Source: Mesodorylaimus sp. YZB2_4 (taxonomy: Eukaryota; Nematoda; Enoplea; Dorylaimida; Dorylaimidae). From it: a stretch of DNA of 64,000 nt. Shown in pieces: positions 45,103 to 54,095 of this stretch (the stretch's first letter is position 1; every line of letters starts with the position of its first letter). The stretch is from positions 62,001 through 126,000 of the forward strand of contig JASANH010001516.1 in the NCBI GenBank assembly GCA_030248295.1, written 5' to 3'. The position numbers and the translations under genes are program-made. The notes below the pieces were generated by a model. It was given only the letters and a program-made list of their open reading frames with translations. It was not told the DNA's origin and did not search any database.

Positions 45103-46741
45103 TTAAGCCGTAGGACGACGATACGAATCGTAACGTTGCAACGGCACGAATTCTTCATCGTTCATTTGCGTCGGCAGTTCGTCGGCTTGATTGCGTTTCC
45201 ATTCGTAGCCCAAACCAGGCGTGGGAATCTTGGCCGGCAGACCAAAGTTCTGCGCTGGTCCCAGTGACACCTGTGGACCGCTGCAATCGGAGATAGGACT
45301 GCAAATTCGAGTTAGCGATAAGTAAAAGCAACAGAAACAGGCCTGGTCAGCCCGCACGACAGTCTGACCATGCGGATTCTAACCGAGCGAACTTTAAAGC
45401 CGCTTTTGCACTTCCCCAAACCCCTATTTTAATTTATCTTCTCACTTTTTAATGTTTTAGAGCTCTAGATTGAAAATGGCAGCTAGTTTGCACCTGGAGG
45501 GGGGCTGGAAACAGATGGCATTGATCTAAATCTTCTCTCAGCCCTATCAGTGTAAGTACCCTTCCCTATATGCACTTACATTGCTGCAGTCGCCAATTTC
45601 TGTTCAGTAGCTGTGATCAGAACTTTTCCATCGTCGCTCACTAATTTCGGAGGATCAACAGCTCTTCGAGCATCGTGTTCCAAATAATAATTTTGCGCCA
45701 AGCGATGATGAACTCCGCCGGGCACATTGGGCGGTGGCTGAGTACGGGCTGACTGATCCGCCGGAAATCGTTGAGCGTTCACAAATTCTGGCTAAAATAA
45801 TAAAAACCCGATCAAGTCAAGTCTGGATATGAGCTGTTTACCTTATCGATACAAAAATAAGCCTGTTTGACTAATCGCAAGAGCAGGAGTCCGATCCCTA
45901 TGATCCTTAGAGTACTTTTGTGGCTGTCACTACAGCTGGGGAGCAGGTAACTCAGAAACGATATGATGATCCCAAGCCAAAGCTAAAAGCTAGATATCAA
46001 ACATGGAAACAATGCAGCCATAGCACAGCAGTTAGAAAATGTATAAAAACCCACATTGGGCGTAAAGCTTTTGCTACTGCAGACTGTCCTGTCACAGGGC
46101 CACAATTTTGCACCTATGAAAGCTCACAGCGTCCAAACTGAGGTGCTCTCGAAACAGGCCTACGAAGAGGCCATCTATATGCCATCTCGAAACGCCATAT
46201 CGTGTTTTTTTACAATGATTTTGTGGCCGAATTAGGCCCCATACAACTCTAATGCGCCCATTTTGGTGGGTGCAATACGCCTGTTCATATTTCAGATACG
46301 TCGAGGCGTCAATCCAGAATAAAATGGCCAATAGTTGCCTGTTGCTTCAACACTTAGTTTCCTTCTTATACTTCTTTCCTTTCAGAATTTACGGTCAGAA
46401 AACGAGGCAGAGAGTTAAACATGAAAAGGCTCGTATAAGTACTTCTTCGCTTAGGAAGGAATTCCACTGACTGGAATTCCAGAAACCCTATCAACTTCCC
46501 TGAGTGTGTAGGTCTACATAATTAAAATTCTCGCAACACTTTGAGTACTCTGCTTAGCTCTGCACCTTTCAATTCATATTTCGTGATCAAGTCACAACAA
46601 CAAAGAAAGAGGACTTACCCTAACTGTTTTCGCATCCTTATCGACTCGTTTCGTACGAAGAAGTACCGATCGAATCCATCCGATCAATGGACTGCTAGAC
46701 ATCTTAGCAGCACCGTCCGCAATCTTTTTTCCCGAAGCCAT
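45103..46741 (-). CDS. ndufa7: NADH dehydrogenase (complex I) subunit NDUFA7 (B14.5a)
   Basis: Accessory subunit of mitochondrial complex I. Exons 46619-46741, 45580-45791 and 45103-45298 join in frame to 176 residues; the human protein has 113, so this one is extended at both ends. The conserved core is RTQPPPNVPGGVHHRLAQNY followed by YLEHDARRAVDPPKLV, equivalent to [20 protein letters not shown] and the DGRR segment in vertebrates. The N terminus has IGWIRSVLLRTKRVDKD and the C terminus GLGYEWKRNQADELP, both basic-aromatic. The first intron is about 830 nt. The start ATG lies 340 nt from the divergent F-box gene start. Confidence 0.82.
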
Positions 46742-47081
46742 GTTTCTTCTTATCGAATTGTAAAATTCTGTTTTTTAAATAAAAAATATTGATTGATACG
46801 TGCTCACGATCAGATGAAAATGATTTACAGTTTTGTTTTTCATTTCAAATATACAGCCTCACGCACCGGTAGATAATATTATAGCGCTACTAGCAGACAA
46901 CTAGTTGTGATATTCGGGAGCTCCGAAGAGTCTTGGCGCGAACTGTGTGCCAGTTGATTATGTGGGTGGAAACATGCAGTCTAGCCCTCTCCAAAGGCGG
47001 AAGTAGGCTTAAGAAGGAAGTAGAAAGTCTTATTAAGCTAACTTGTTATTTCTTACTCGCACAGTAAAATTAAGCATCCAA
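46742..47081. promoter_or_regulatory. Bidirectional upstream region, NDUFA7 / F-box gene
   Basis: 340 nt between divergent starts; AT-rich directly upstream of NDUFA7. No defined promoter motif was recognised. Confidence 0.4.
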
Positions 47082-48521
47082 ATGTATAGCTCCTGTTTGG
47101 ACAATCGATTAGAAACCGATGAAGCTCAATTAATCGAGCAGGTGTCCCAAAGGGCCTCGAAAGGATTTACTGCCGGTCCTGATTCGTTCACATTGAATAT
47201 TCGTCCTAATTCATTTCCGGTCGTACCTGAAAGTCGACGACAATGCCATATCGACGATCTTGTAGACGACGTTTTAGTAATCATTCTAAAGCATTTGTCG
47301 ATTTTTGATCGCATGCGATTGGAACGAGTGTGCCGACGATGGCAGCGCATTTCGTTGAATTCGTGGCAAAATGTGCGATCACTACGATTTAGTGACCTGT
47401 ACGAAATGGATGAAGAATTCATCGATGTACGTGATTGCAATAAAGTTCTGATTTCGTTATTAAAACGGGCCGGGACGCACTTGCTTTCGTTGGACATTTC
47501 GGACAGTTTCCTGACTGGATCTGTGATGGACTTTAGCGAAAGGGCATATCGGGCTTTGGGAAAATATTGTCACAACGTAGTGGAACTCGATTTATCTTAT
47601 GTGGCATTAAGTAATATACATTTGCAAATATTAGCTGAATACTCTAACCAAATCACGAAACTTCGTTTGGTTCGTTGCTTCGAAGATGAGCCGCAACCCG
47701 ATGTCGGATTGGCTTGCATATTCCAATGTATGAAATCATTGGAATACATCGATTTATCAATGAATGAAACGATTAATGGCGAATGTTTTTGCGCATTACG
47801 AAATTCTTTGCGATCACTTCTACTGAATAGCTGTTTTACAATCAGCGGTCGAAGTTTGGAATTGATGTCTCAACGATGTCCCGACTTGCTTCGATTGGAA
47901 TTGTACGGATGCGTTCATCCATTGAGTATCGTCTTGGAGAATTTGCCGAATTTGGAAACGTTGAGTTTAAACTCGTGTCAAGGCAATGATCAATTGCATC
48001 AAGTTATGCGACACCGTCTCTCTAACGTTCGCAACCTAGATTTGGGCCATAGCAGCAGTTTGGTAAAGGATCAAGTGATGACGGCATTGGCCGAGGGCTG
48101 TCCTAATTTGGAAAGATTGAATTTATCCGGCAAATTCGGTCGTGCGACATCATCCGGTTTGTTATTATTAGCGCGATGTAAACGGTTAAAAGAACTGGAT
48201 ATTAGCTGGTTAGAATCAGTCAACGACGAGCTGTTGTTGGCAATCGCACGAAATGGGACCTTGGAATCATTGCACGCCCATTTATGCGAGAACATAAGCA
48301 GTGTCGGCGTGGTTGGTTCTGTTAAGCTCTGCACTCGCTTATCATTTTTCGACATCACTGGTTGCTCCAATATCGATGTTGACTGCTTGTGCGAATTGAG
48401 TTCAGTCTGCGCCGAGGCCCGACATCGTCTGACCGTGCATGTGAGTGGGGATGGCATCGATGCTTCGACGATATCGAAATGGAATCACGAGTTCTTCTTG
48501 GCACAAAAAGCAATGCTCTAA
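47082..48521 (+). CDS. F-box and leucine-rich-repeat protein (FBXL type)
   Basis: Substrate receptor of an SCF (Skp1-Cul1-F-box) ubiquitin ligase by family. A single-exon 479-residue protein. The F-box is at about 55-100 (IDDLVDDVLVIILKHLSIFD, RLERVCRRWQRISLNSWQ). It is followed by about 11 LRRs of the cysteine-containing type, with repeated L..LDLS / L..L.L..C units such as HNVVELDLSYVALSNIHL, LLRLELYGCVHPL, NVRNLDLGHSSSL, NLERLNLSGKFG, RLKELDISWLESVNDELLL and RLSFFDITGCSNID. No C-terminal CaaX box. The ortholog among FBXL members is not clear to me. An in-frame ATG at 47043 would add 13 residues; 47082 gives the more natural start. Confidence 0.85.
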   Translation: MYSSCLDNRLETDEAQLIEQVSQRASKGFTAGPDSFTLNIRPNSFPVVPESRRQCHIDDLVDDVLVIILKHLSIFDRMRLERVCRRWQRISLNSWQNVRSLRFSDLYEMDEEFIDVRDCNKVLISLLKRAGTHLLSLDISDSFLTGSVMDFSERAYRALGKYCHNVVELDLSYVALSNIHLQILAEYSNQITKLRLVRCFEDEPQPDVGLACIFQCMKSLEYIDLSMNETINGECFCALRNSLRSLLLNSCFTISGRSLELMSQRCPDLLRLELYGCVHPLSIVLENLPNLETLSLNSCQGNDQLHQVMRHRLSNVRNLDLGHSSSLVKDQVMTALAEGCPNLERLNLSGKFGRATSSGLLLLARCKRLKELDISWLESVNDELLLAIARNGTLESLHAHLCENISSVGVVGSVKLCTRLSFFDITGCSNIDVDCLCELSSVCAEARHRLTVHVSGDGIDASTISKWNHEFFLAQKAML

Positions 48522-49835
48522 GGGCTTGTTGGAAAGAGATTCGGTAAGAATTGAGATTTGATGGAGCTATATTTTATGTTCTGTATTATGTTCGGGTCAT
48601 TTACGTGGTACGGTAATTGATATCATATATCTCTGGTTGCGTGCAAAAAATAGAAAAAAGGCGCAGATTTTCTTCAAATCAAGAGTTTATATTTTTAAGC
48701 GTGTATTTGTTCAGATGTTCCAAGGTTTTTTGCTCCAATCATTTTCCGATTCGTGTTTTCTATACGGGATATGATTATGGGTTTATCGTCTTACTGTGGT
48801 CTTTTCGATGTGATCTCGTTTTTATTTTTTGTATTATGCTCTCACTTTCTTCTTTTCTTGTGCTCACTGTTGTGTGTATGGGCGTTGCCATCGTCCGTGA
48901 ACTAGTCTATGTTAGTGTTGCGACAATAAGAGGATTCAGTATTCTTCTACAGTAGAAAATGGTATGATTGAGTGCTCGTTTCTTTTTATTGACGCAATCC
49001 TTTTATGTCAGTGCGTGTGCATGGGCGACAATGGGCGTGAGGTAAGACAGGTAGCAAAAAGGGTATTGAATAATTTGGTATGCTCGACTGGTCGCTTTGG
49101 CAATTCTGATATGGTCTGCTGACTTTACACTTTGCTTGTATGTTCTAGTCTTCAGGGTGAAGCAAGAAGCGCGAGCATCTTATTTGGGATTAGTGTGAGC
49201 AAGTTTGCAGGCCCTCGTGGTCCCCATGGGCTGCATGGTGGCGCTAAACTGCCCTATATGGGTGTAGTGTCTTTGGGAAGGGTGGCACCAATTCGGCGCG
49301 CTGATGGCCCAGATAGGCAGGTGGGAGGGAGGGGAGAGAGTAGCGATTTAACCGAGTCCTTGTGTACGAATAATAGATTCAAATGCGAATGCGAGGATGA
49401 GCCGGAGTTTGCCTTGTGCTCTAAATGTGAAAATGTGCATGAGGGCCTGGTCGTTACGGCGCACGATTTTGGAAAGAGGAACTGGCCCATGATAGAATGG
49501 AGGATAAAAAGGGACTCTTAACCAGTGCGCATGGACGAACCTAATCAAGCCTCCGTTCTCTATATAGCTCAATAACATAGCACAAGTCCGCCTGTAATAA
49601 TAGGGCCAGTTTTTTGGGCCACCACTGTATCGGGTGTTGTGAGGGGGTGCATAGGAAGAGACAACATGAGCAGTGCTTCGCCATTTGTTCGCTCGTACAC
49701 CATAGTAGCCAGAGAAAAAGCCAATCCTTGCCCGCTCCTGTTCCAGTTCCAAATTGGTGTCGTTCCGAGAGTATTCCTCGATTCAGTACTCGTTGACAGT
49801 GGCCTGACATATTGGTCGTCACCTTGGCTGCACAA
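48522..49835. other. Intergenic, F-box gene to cysteine-repeat gene
   Basis: The first 450 nt are T-rich and look like a 3' UTR. A 129-codon frame at 49132-49521 has no family match, no splice sites and a collagen-like GPRGPHGLHGG that is probably chance. Confidence 0.45.
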
Positions 49836-52355
49836 ATGGCCGCACGTACTTTACTGCTTTTTCTGCTTAATGCATTCGCTTTGAGTAAGTTTTCGACAAA
49901 TTATTTTTCCGAAAGGTGGCAAGTCTTATTCTAGGCCATGGACAAGGCATCCGAGAAGGCGGCCAGTGTCGATATGATACCGATTGCTTTTCTGGTTTCT
50001 GTAACAGCCTGATATGCGCTACCGACAGTCCCGTGCCTGGCAGAGTTGGAAGTGGCGGTATGTGGAGCTGGGACAGGCATAAGTGGAAGGGGGGATGTTA
50101 CAACAAAGGCGGCCATACCTGTGCCTGATGTCAAGTGGCTGCAATGCACTGGTCTGGCGTTTGACACAGCTTGGTAGTGGCGTCTTGTCCGGGTTCAATC
50201 AGTTGGTAAACCAGGAACTTTTGCATACCAGGCCGCGGGTCCCGGTACCCTGTCGAGGTGCTCCGATTGGATGCTTGTGTCCAGTCCCCACGCCTGGCTT
50301 CCTCGGAAGGTTTGACTGCCGATGTAAAATGCTGCTGCTGCTACGGTCAAGGCAGCAGTCAACTTCCACTGTGCAGGTCCTGGTGGCGCAGCTCGACAGG
50401 TGCCACAAGCACAATCAATGGGCGCACTGGTCAGCATGGGTTTCTCAGTCCTGCTTTCCCAACCGACACCGCTGACCTCCATCACAAATTACCCATGCTA
50501 AGGGCTGAACGCCCCTTTGACGCCGACGAGAGCTTTTCTTTTCAGGCCCTTGCAGATTCGACAGCCAGTGCTATTCCGGCATTTGCACCAATTACATTTG
50601 CGCCAGGGACTACGCTGGGGGCAAAGTCCAGGCATTCGGTCCGTGTTCTTACCACTCGCAGTGTTGGTCAAGTCTGTGCACAAATGGTCTTTGCCAAGGT
50701 TCGCTGGGAGTAGCCGGCGGCTTTAAGGGTACGTGTTCTATCTACTGGGATGGGATGGGATGGAGTGCTCCAAACTAGATTTCAGATTTGGAATAAGGGT
50801 ATAGGGCGTGTCTGGGTCGCATAACTAGGTTATTGCTATGTCAGCATCGAAGTTTCCTAGCGCTCTTGTGATCAGAGGCGTTTATTATGGCTGTTAAGTA
50901 CTACACTGATATTTGCAGTTGGAGTCGGTGGTGCTTGCAGTTTCAATGATCAATGCTACTCGGAGAATTGCGTCAATGGGGTGTGCGTTCAAAACAATGT
51001 CCGCCCCATCGGAGTCATTGGGAGCGTTATTGATGCTGGGTTTGGCGAGACCCGATCTTGCGTGTCCAATGCTGAATGCGAGTCTAACTTTTGCTGGAAC
51101 AACTTTTGTGCACGATCTAGTGTACTGCGAGGCAAAGTTGGAGGCGGTGGTAAGTGCGTCTGGCCCTGGCCCAGCTATCAGGCTGATCATAGTGATTGTA
51201 GGCCCGTGTATTTCGAACAGCCAATGCTACTCTGGTCTGTGCTACAATAATGTGTGCTCGTTGGATAGCCCTATCCCAGGCCTGGTTGGCGATCAGGGTC
51301 ATTGTTTGCTGGCCAGTCAATGCTATTCGGGCGTTTGCAACAATTACATTTGTGGCCCGATTGGATCGACCGCCGGTGGTGGTGGTACCCTCTTACCCGC
51401 CAATGCCAGATGTCAATACTCCACGCAGTGCTTATCCAACCTGTGCTCAGGAGGTTACTGCGCCTACACGACCTATGGCCAAATCCCACCCTACTCCAAT
51501 TTGGTCCCGTACAACCAGCCTTGTACCTACAGTAGCCAGTGCTCATCCGGCTATTGTTCCTCGACTGGTGTGTGCGCGACTACGGCCTTGCTGACCGATG
51601 GCTCGCCGTGCACGTTCAGCAGTCAGTGCTATTCTGGCTTGTGCGTGGGCGGACTTTGTGGTCAGCGATCGCTGGGCGTGGTCACTGGCGTGGTCACTGG
51701 CTTGCTTCCTGATGGCAGTCGCTGCACCTATGCCTACGAGTGCGCGAGTTCGGTCTGCTTCAACTTTCGATGCGAACGAATGGGCGGCTTCCCGAGTCAG
51801 TATATCGGTTATAATTACTTACCCGATGGGTCTGTATGCAGTTCGTACAGCCAATGTTTGAGCGGCATGTGCTACAATGGTCGTTGCGCCAGCAGTATCA
51901 GTGGATCGATCTATCTCCCAGGGCTTCAACCCGATGGCTCTTATTGTTCTTCGGCCAGTCAGTGCATATCCGGCTGGTGCTACAACGGTTACTGCGCTAC
52001 GGGCACTTTCTCGCAACTTCAACTCGGTCATGGTGGAGTGCGTGAAGGAGGAGCTTGCTCGGCCTCATTCGACTGCTTCTCCGGTTTGTGCTTCGGTGGC
52101 CGATGTGCCCGAGAAAGTGGCCTGGCTGGAAAAGTGGGCGGTGGTGGTAAGTGACTTAGCAACCTTCGATGGACCACACTCACAGATTTGCCTTCAGGTT
52201 ACTGCACTTCGGACATACAATGCTACTCGGGATTCTGCTGGAGTGGCCAGTGTGCTTTGGAAGGGCCGGTGTCAGGAAGCGTCGCTTCAGGAGCACCGTG
52301 CCAGACCGATAATCAATGTTATAGTCGCATTTGTCACTACAACGTTTGTCAGTGA
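49836..52355 (+). CDS. Secreted protein with 16 four-cysteine modules
   Basis: Predicted extracellular protein of 562 residues from six exons: 49836-49884, 49935-50057, 50546-50728, 50919-51149, 51202-52146 and 52198-52355. Residues 1-17 are a signal peptide (ARTLLLFLLNAFAL core). The rest is 16 modules of the form C-x5-C-x4-C-x4-C (module 9 has x5 in the last gap), for example CRYDTDCFSGFCNSLIC, CISNSQCYSGLCYNNVC and CTFSSQCYSGLCVGGLC. The usual core is (S/T)QCYSGxC. Gly-rich linkers (RVGSGG, KVGGGG) join the modules. All five introns are phase 1, four of them in or next to a linker glycine, so modules can be copied without shifting frame. The spacing recalls the Dickkopf/EB-like cysteine patterns but I assign no named family. 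The role may be matrix, cuticle or defence; that is open. Confidence 0.85.
50058..50545 (+). other. Intron 2 of the cysteine-repeat gene
   Basis: 488 nt between GTATGT and TTTTCAG. It is the longest intron of this gene; open frames in it are not coding by frame or module content. Confidence 0.6.
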
Positions 52356-52516
52356 ACACTCTTTCCCGGTCTCATGCTTTTTTACCCATGGTTGCAATCA
52401 TTACATTGACCAGTGCTATTCTTGCCTGCTACAGTATGCTCGTACACTAGACATGCTTGATACCAATCATTTTCCAAGTACCTATTTGTATCGTTCGCCC
52501 TGTTTGAACACTTAAA

Positions 52517-52522
52517 AATAAA
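52517..52522 (+). terminator. Poly(A) signal of cysteine-repeat gene
   Basis: AATAAA 162 nt after the TGA stop at 52355. Confidence 0.6.
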
Positions 52523-52936
52523 ACGTTCTTTGAGTGATGCACTTTATCAGACAAAGATGTCGTGAGCATGCAAGCACACCCATGCCTCGATGCAACACAG
52601 CAGCCGTTTATCTACTGCCAACGTTCACTTTCAATACGAGATCCTGTTTTCCAGAATCTGTGTTATTCGGTTGGAATAAATGGTTTTTTATTTGCCAAGT
52701 CTCATCTCGCATCGACAATTGGCACCGAACAAATTGCAGCGGCAGATGTGCCTGTGACAACATTTCATTTCATCAGCCGCATTCCACGAACACTCCTGTC
52801 CATCCCGACGGCAGCCTTCCCTAAAATTAGAGTACAAATTGTCGCAATTTTACAGAAAAAATCACATTGTGGTTGACTTGACTTTTTGAAGTTCGACAAA
52901 CTGTTAGCTAAATGGCCCAAATTTTGGCAGGTGAAA

Positions 52937-53015
52937 GTGACTTTTTGGCGCAGTGGTTAGTTTGCTGTCTGAATGCACAGCTGGCCAAGCGTCCAAGAGC
53001 GGGACTCACCCCTTA
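52937..53015 (+). repeat. tRNA-like fragment
   Basis: TTTTTGGCGCAGTGGTTAGT resembles a box A, and GAGCGGGACTCACC lies where a box B would be but lacks GTTCGA. Probably the worn head of a SINE. Confidence 0.35.
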
Positions 53016-53215
53016 GACTCCCATGTGGCTATCCATCTCGTCTACTGATCCTTATGTCAGTACGTGCATCTTTTGGTATGTGTGCGACCTCTAGAATATC
53101 ATGTGGTTTTATACCCCCTGATGATCCTCTACATGCAATAGACTCTTAGGTATACCACTCGGGGAAGTATAGGGCAGATACCAAAGAGCGCAAAAACGAG
53201 CTCAATCAGGTCGTC

Positions 53216-54095
53216 TTACTGTTGTGCATGGTGGACCATTCGATTGAGTGCTTCCAGTTGTTGAAACAAATCTCCAGAAATACGAGCTGCGCGAAAAAAG
53301 TTTGCGCTGTTGGATCGTCTGGACTCCCGGTCGAAATAATCTAAAAGCAAAGTAAATCTGACGTAATTGCTTTGAACTAGAAAATCATTTCCGTGAGCGA
53401 GGTGTCTGCCTACCACATTTTATGAGTGGGCAATAAAACAACAATCAAGTAGACTAGAAAATGAGAACGGGCGGGTTGCCACGGGCGTAATTGCGGGTTA
53501 GGTAAGATAATGATTTCCGTCCATGGCATTATATTTGAAAATAAGGTTTTCGTGGTGCTGGAGGGGCATGCTTGCTTGAGCACTGGTTGTTATTTTGTGG
53601 AAATAGCTGGCGAGCCTTACGATTAGGTGCTGTGCGTGGGCATGTATTTTCTGTCCTTTAGAGAGAGATACCCGAGGAGCTCGCATAAGAGGCTAGAAAC
53701 ATTGCAGAAAGGCAACTGTAAGAAATATTGCCCATCAGGACATCTCATTGTAAAGTTCGAGCCCTAATTATCACCCGAGTGTCTCGTTGCTTAATCAAAA
53801 ATGTGGAGAGTCCACGATCAGATGCTTGGTGTGCAATCGCGCTTTCTGGTCTCTCCTAGCGGGTCTTCAGAGTCATACCACCACAAACTAATCTTTAAGT
53901 CCCTGAAGAAACGATTGATCGGTCTTTCATTTCGATTTTTCATCCAAATAGCTCTTGCCTTCCTCCATATAATGATAATATCACCGAGAATTTTTGAACT
54001 TTTTTACCTTCGTCCTCAACAATAGCAGCCCCGTAACTCCAATTAGAATACGCCAATACGAACACAACAGCCAATAGATGACGTATCAGAGCCAT
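53216..54095 (-). CDS. Small secreted peptide precursor
   Basis: Two exons (54008-54095 and 53216-53340, phase 1) give a 70-residue protein. Residues 1-22 form a clear signal peptide (ALIRHLLAVVFVLAYSNWSYG). The remaining 47 residues have no cysteine: an acidic start (AAIVEDEDYFDRES), a dibasic RR, then SNSANFFRAARISGDLFQQL, EALNRMVHHAQQ and a stop. Size, signal peptide, dibasic site and lack of cysteine fit a neuropeptide or peptide-hormone precursor, but I recognise no known hormone. The stop codon sits in CAGTAAGAC, itself a good splice donor (ACA/GTAAGA), so the gene could continue in another exon. The intron is 667 nt with an acceptor GCTTTTAG. Confidence 0.6.

Noticed and set aside
45841..45900. 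Small extra NDUFA7 exon (hydrophobic LLLLRLVKQAYFCIDK)
   Set aside because: The flanking sites look usable, but exons 1 and 3 already join in phase 0 without it and relatives have no hydrophobic insert there.
49132..49521. 129-codon frame upstream of the cysteine-repeat gene
   Set aside because: No domain, no good splice sites, and no similarity of its cysteines to the downstream modules.
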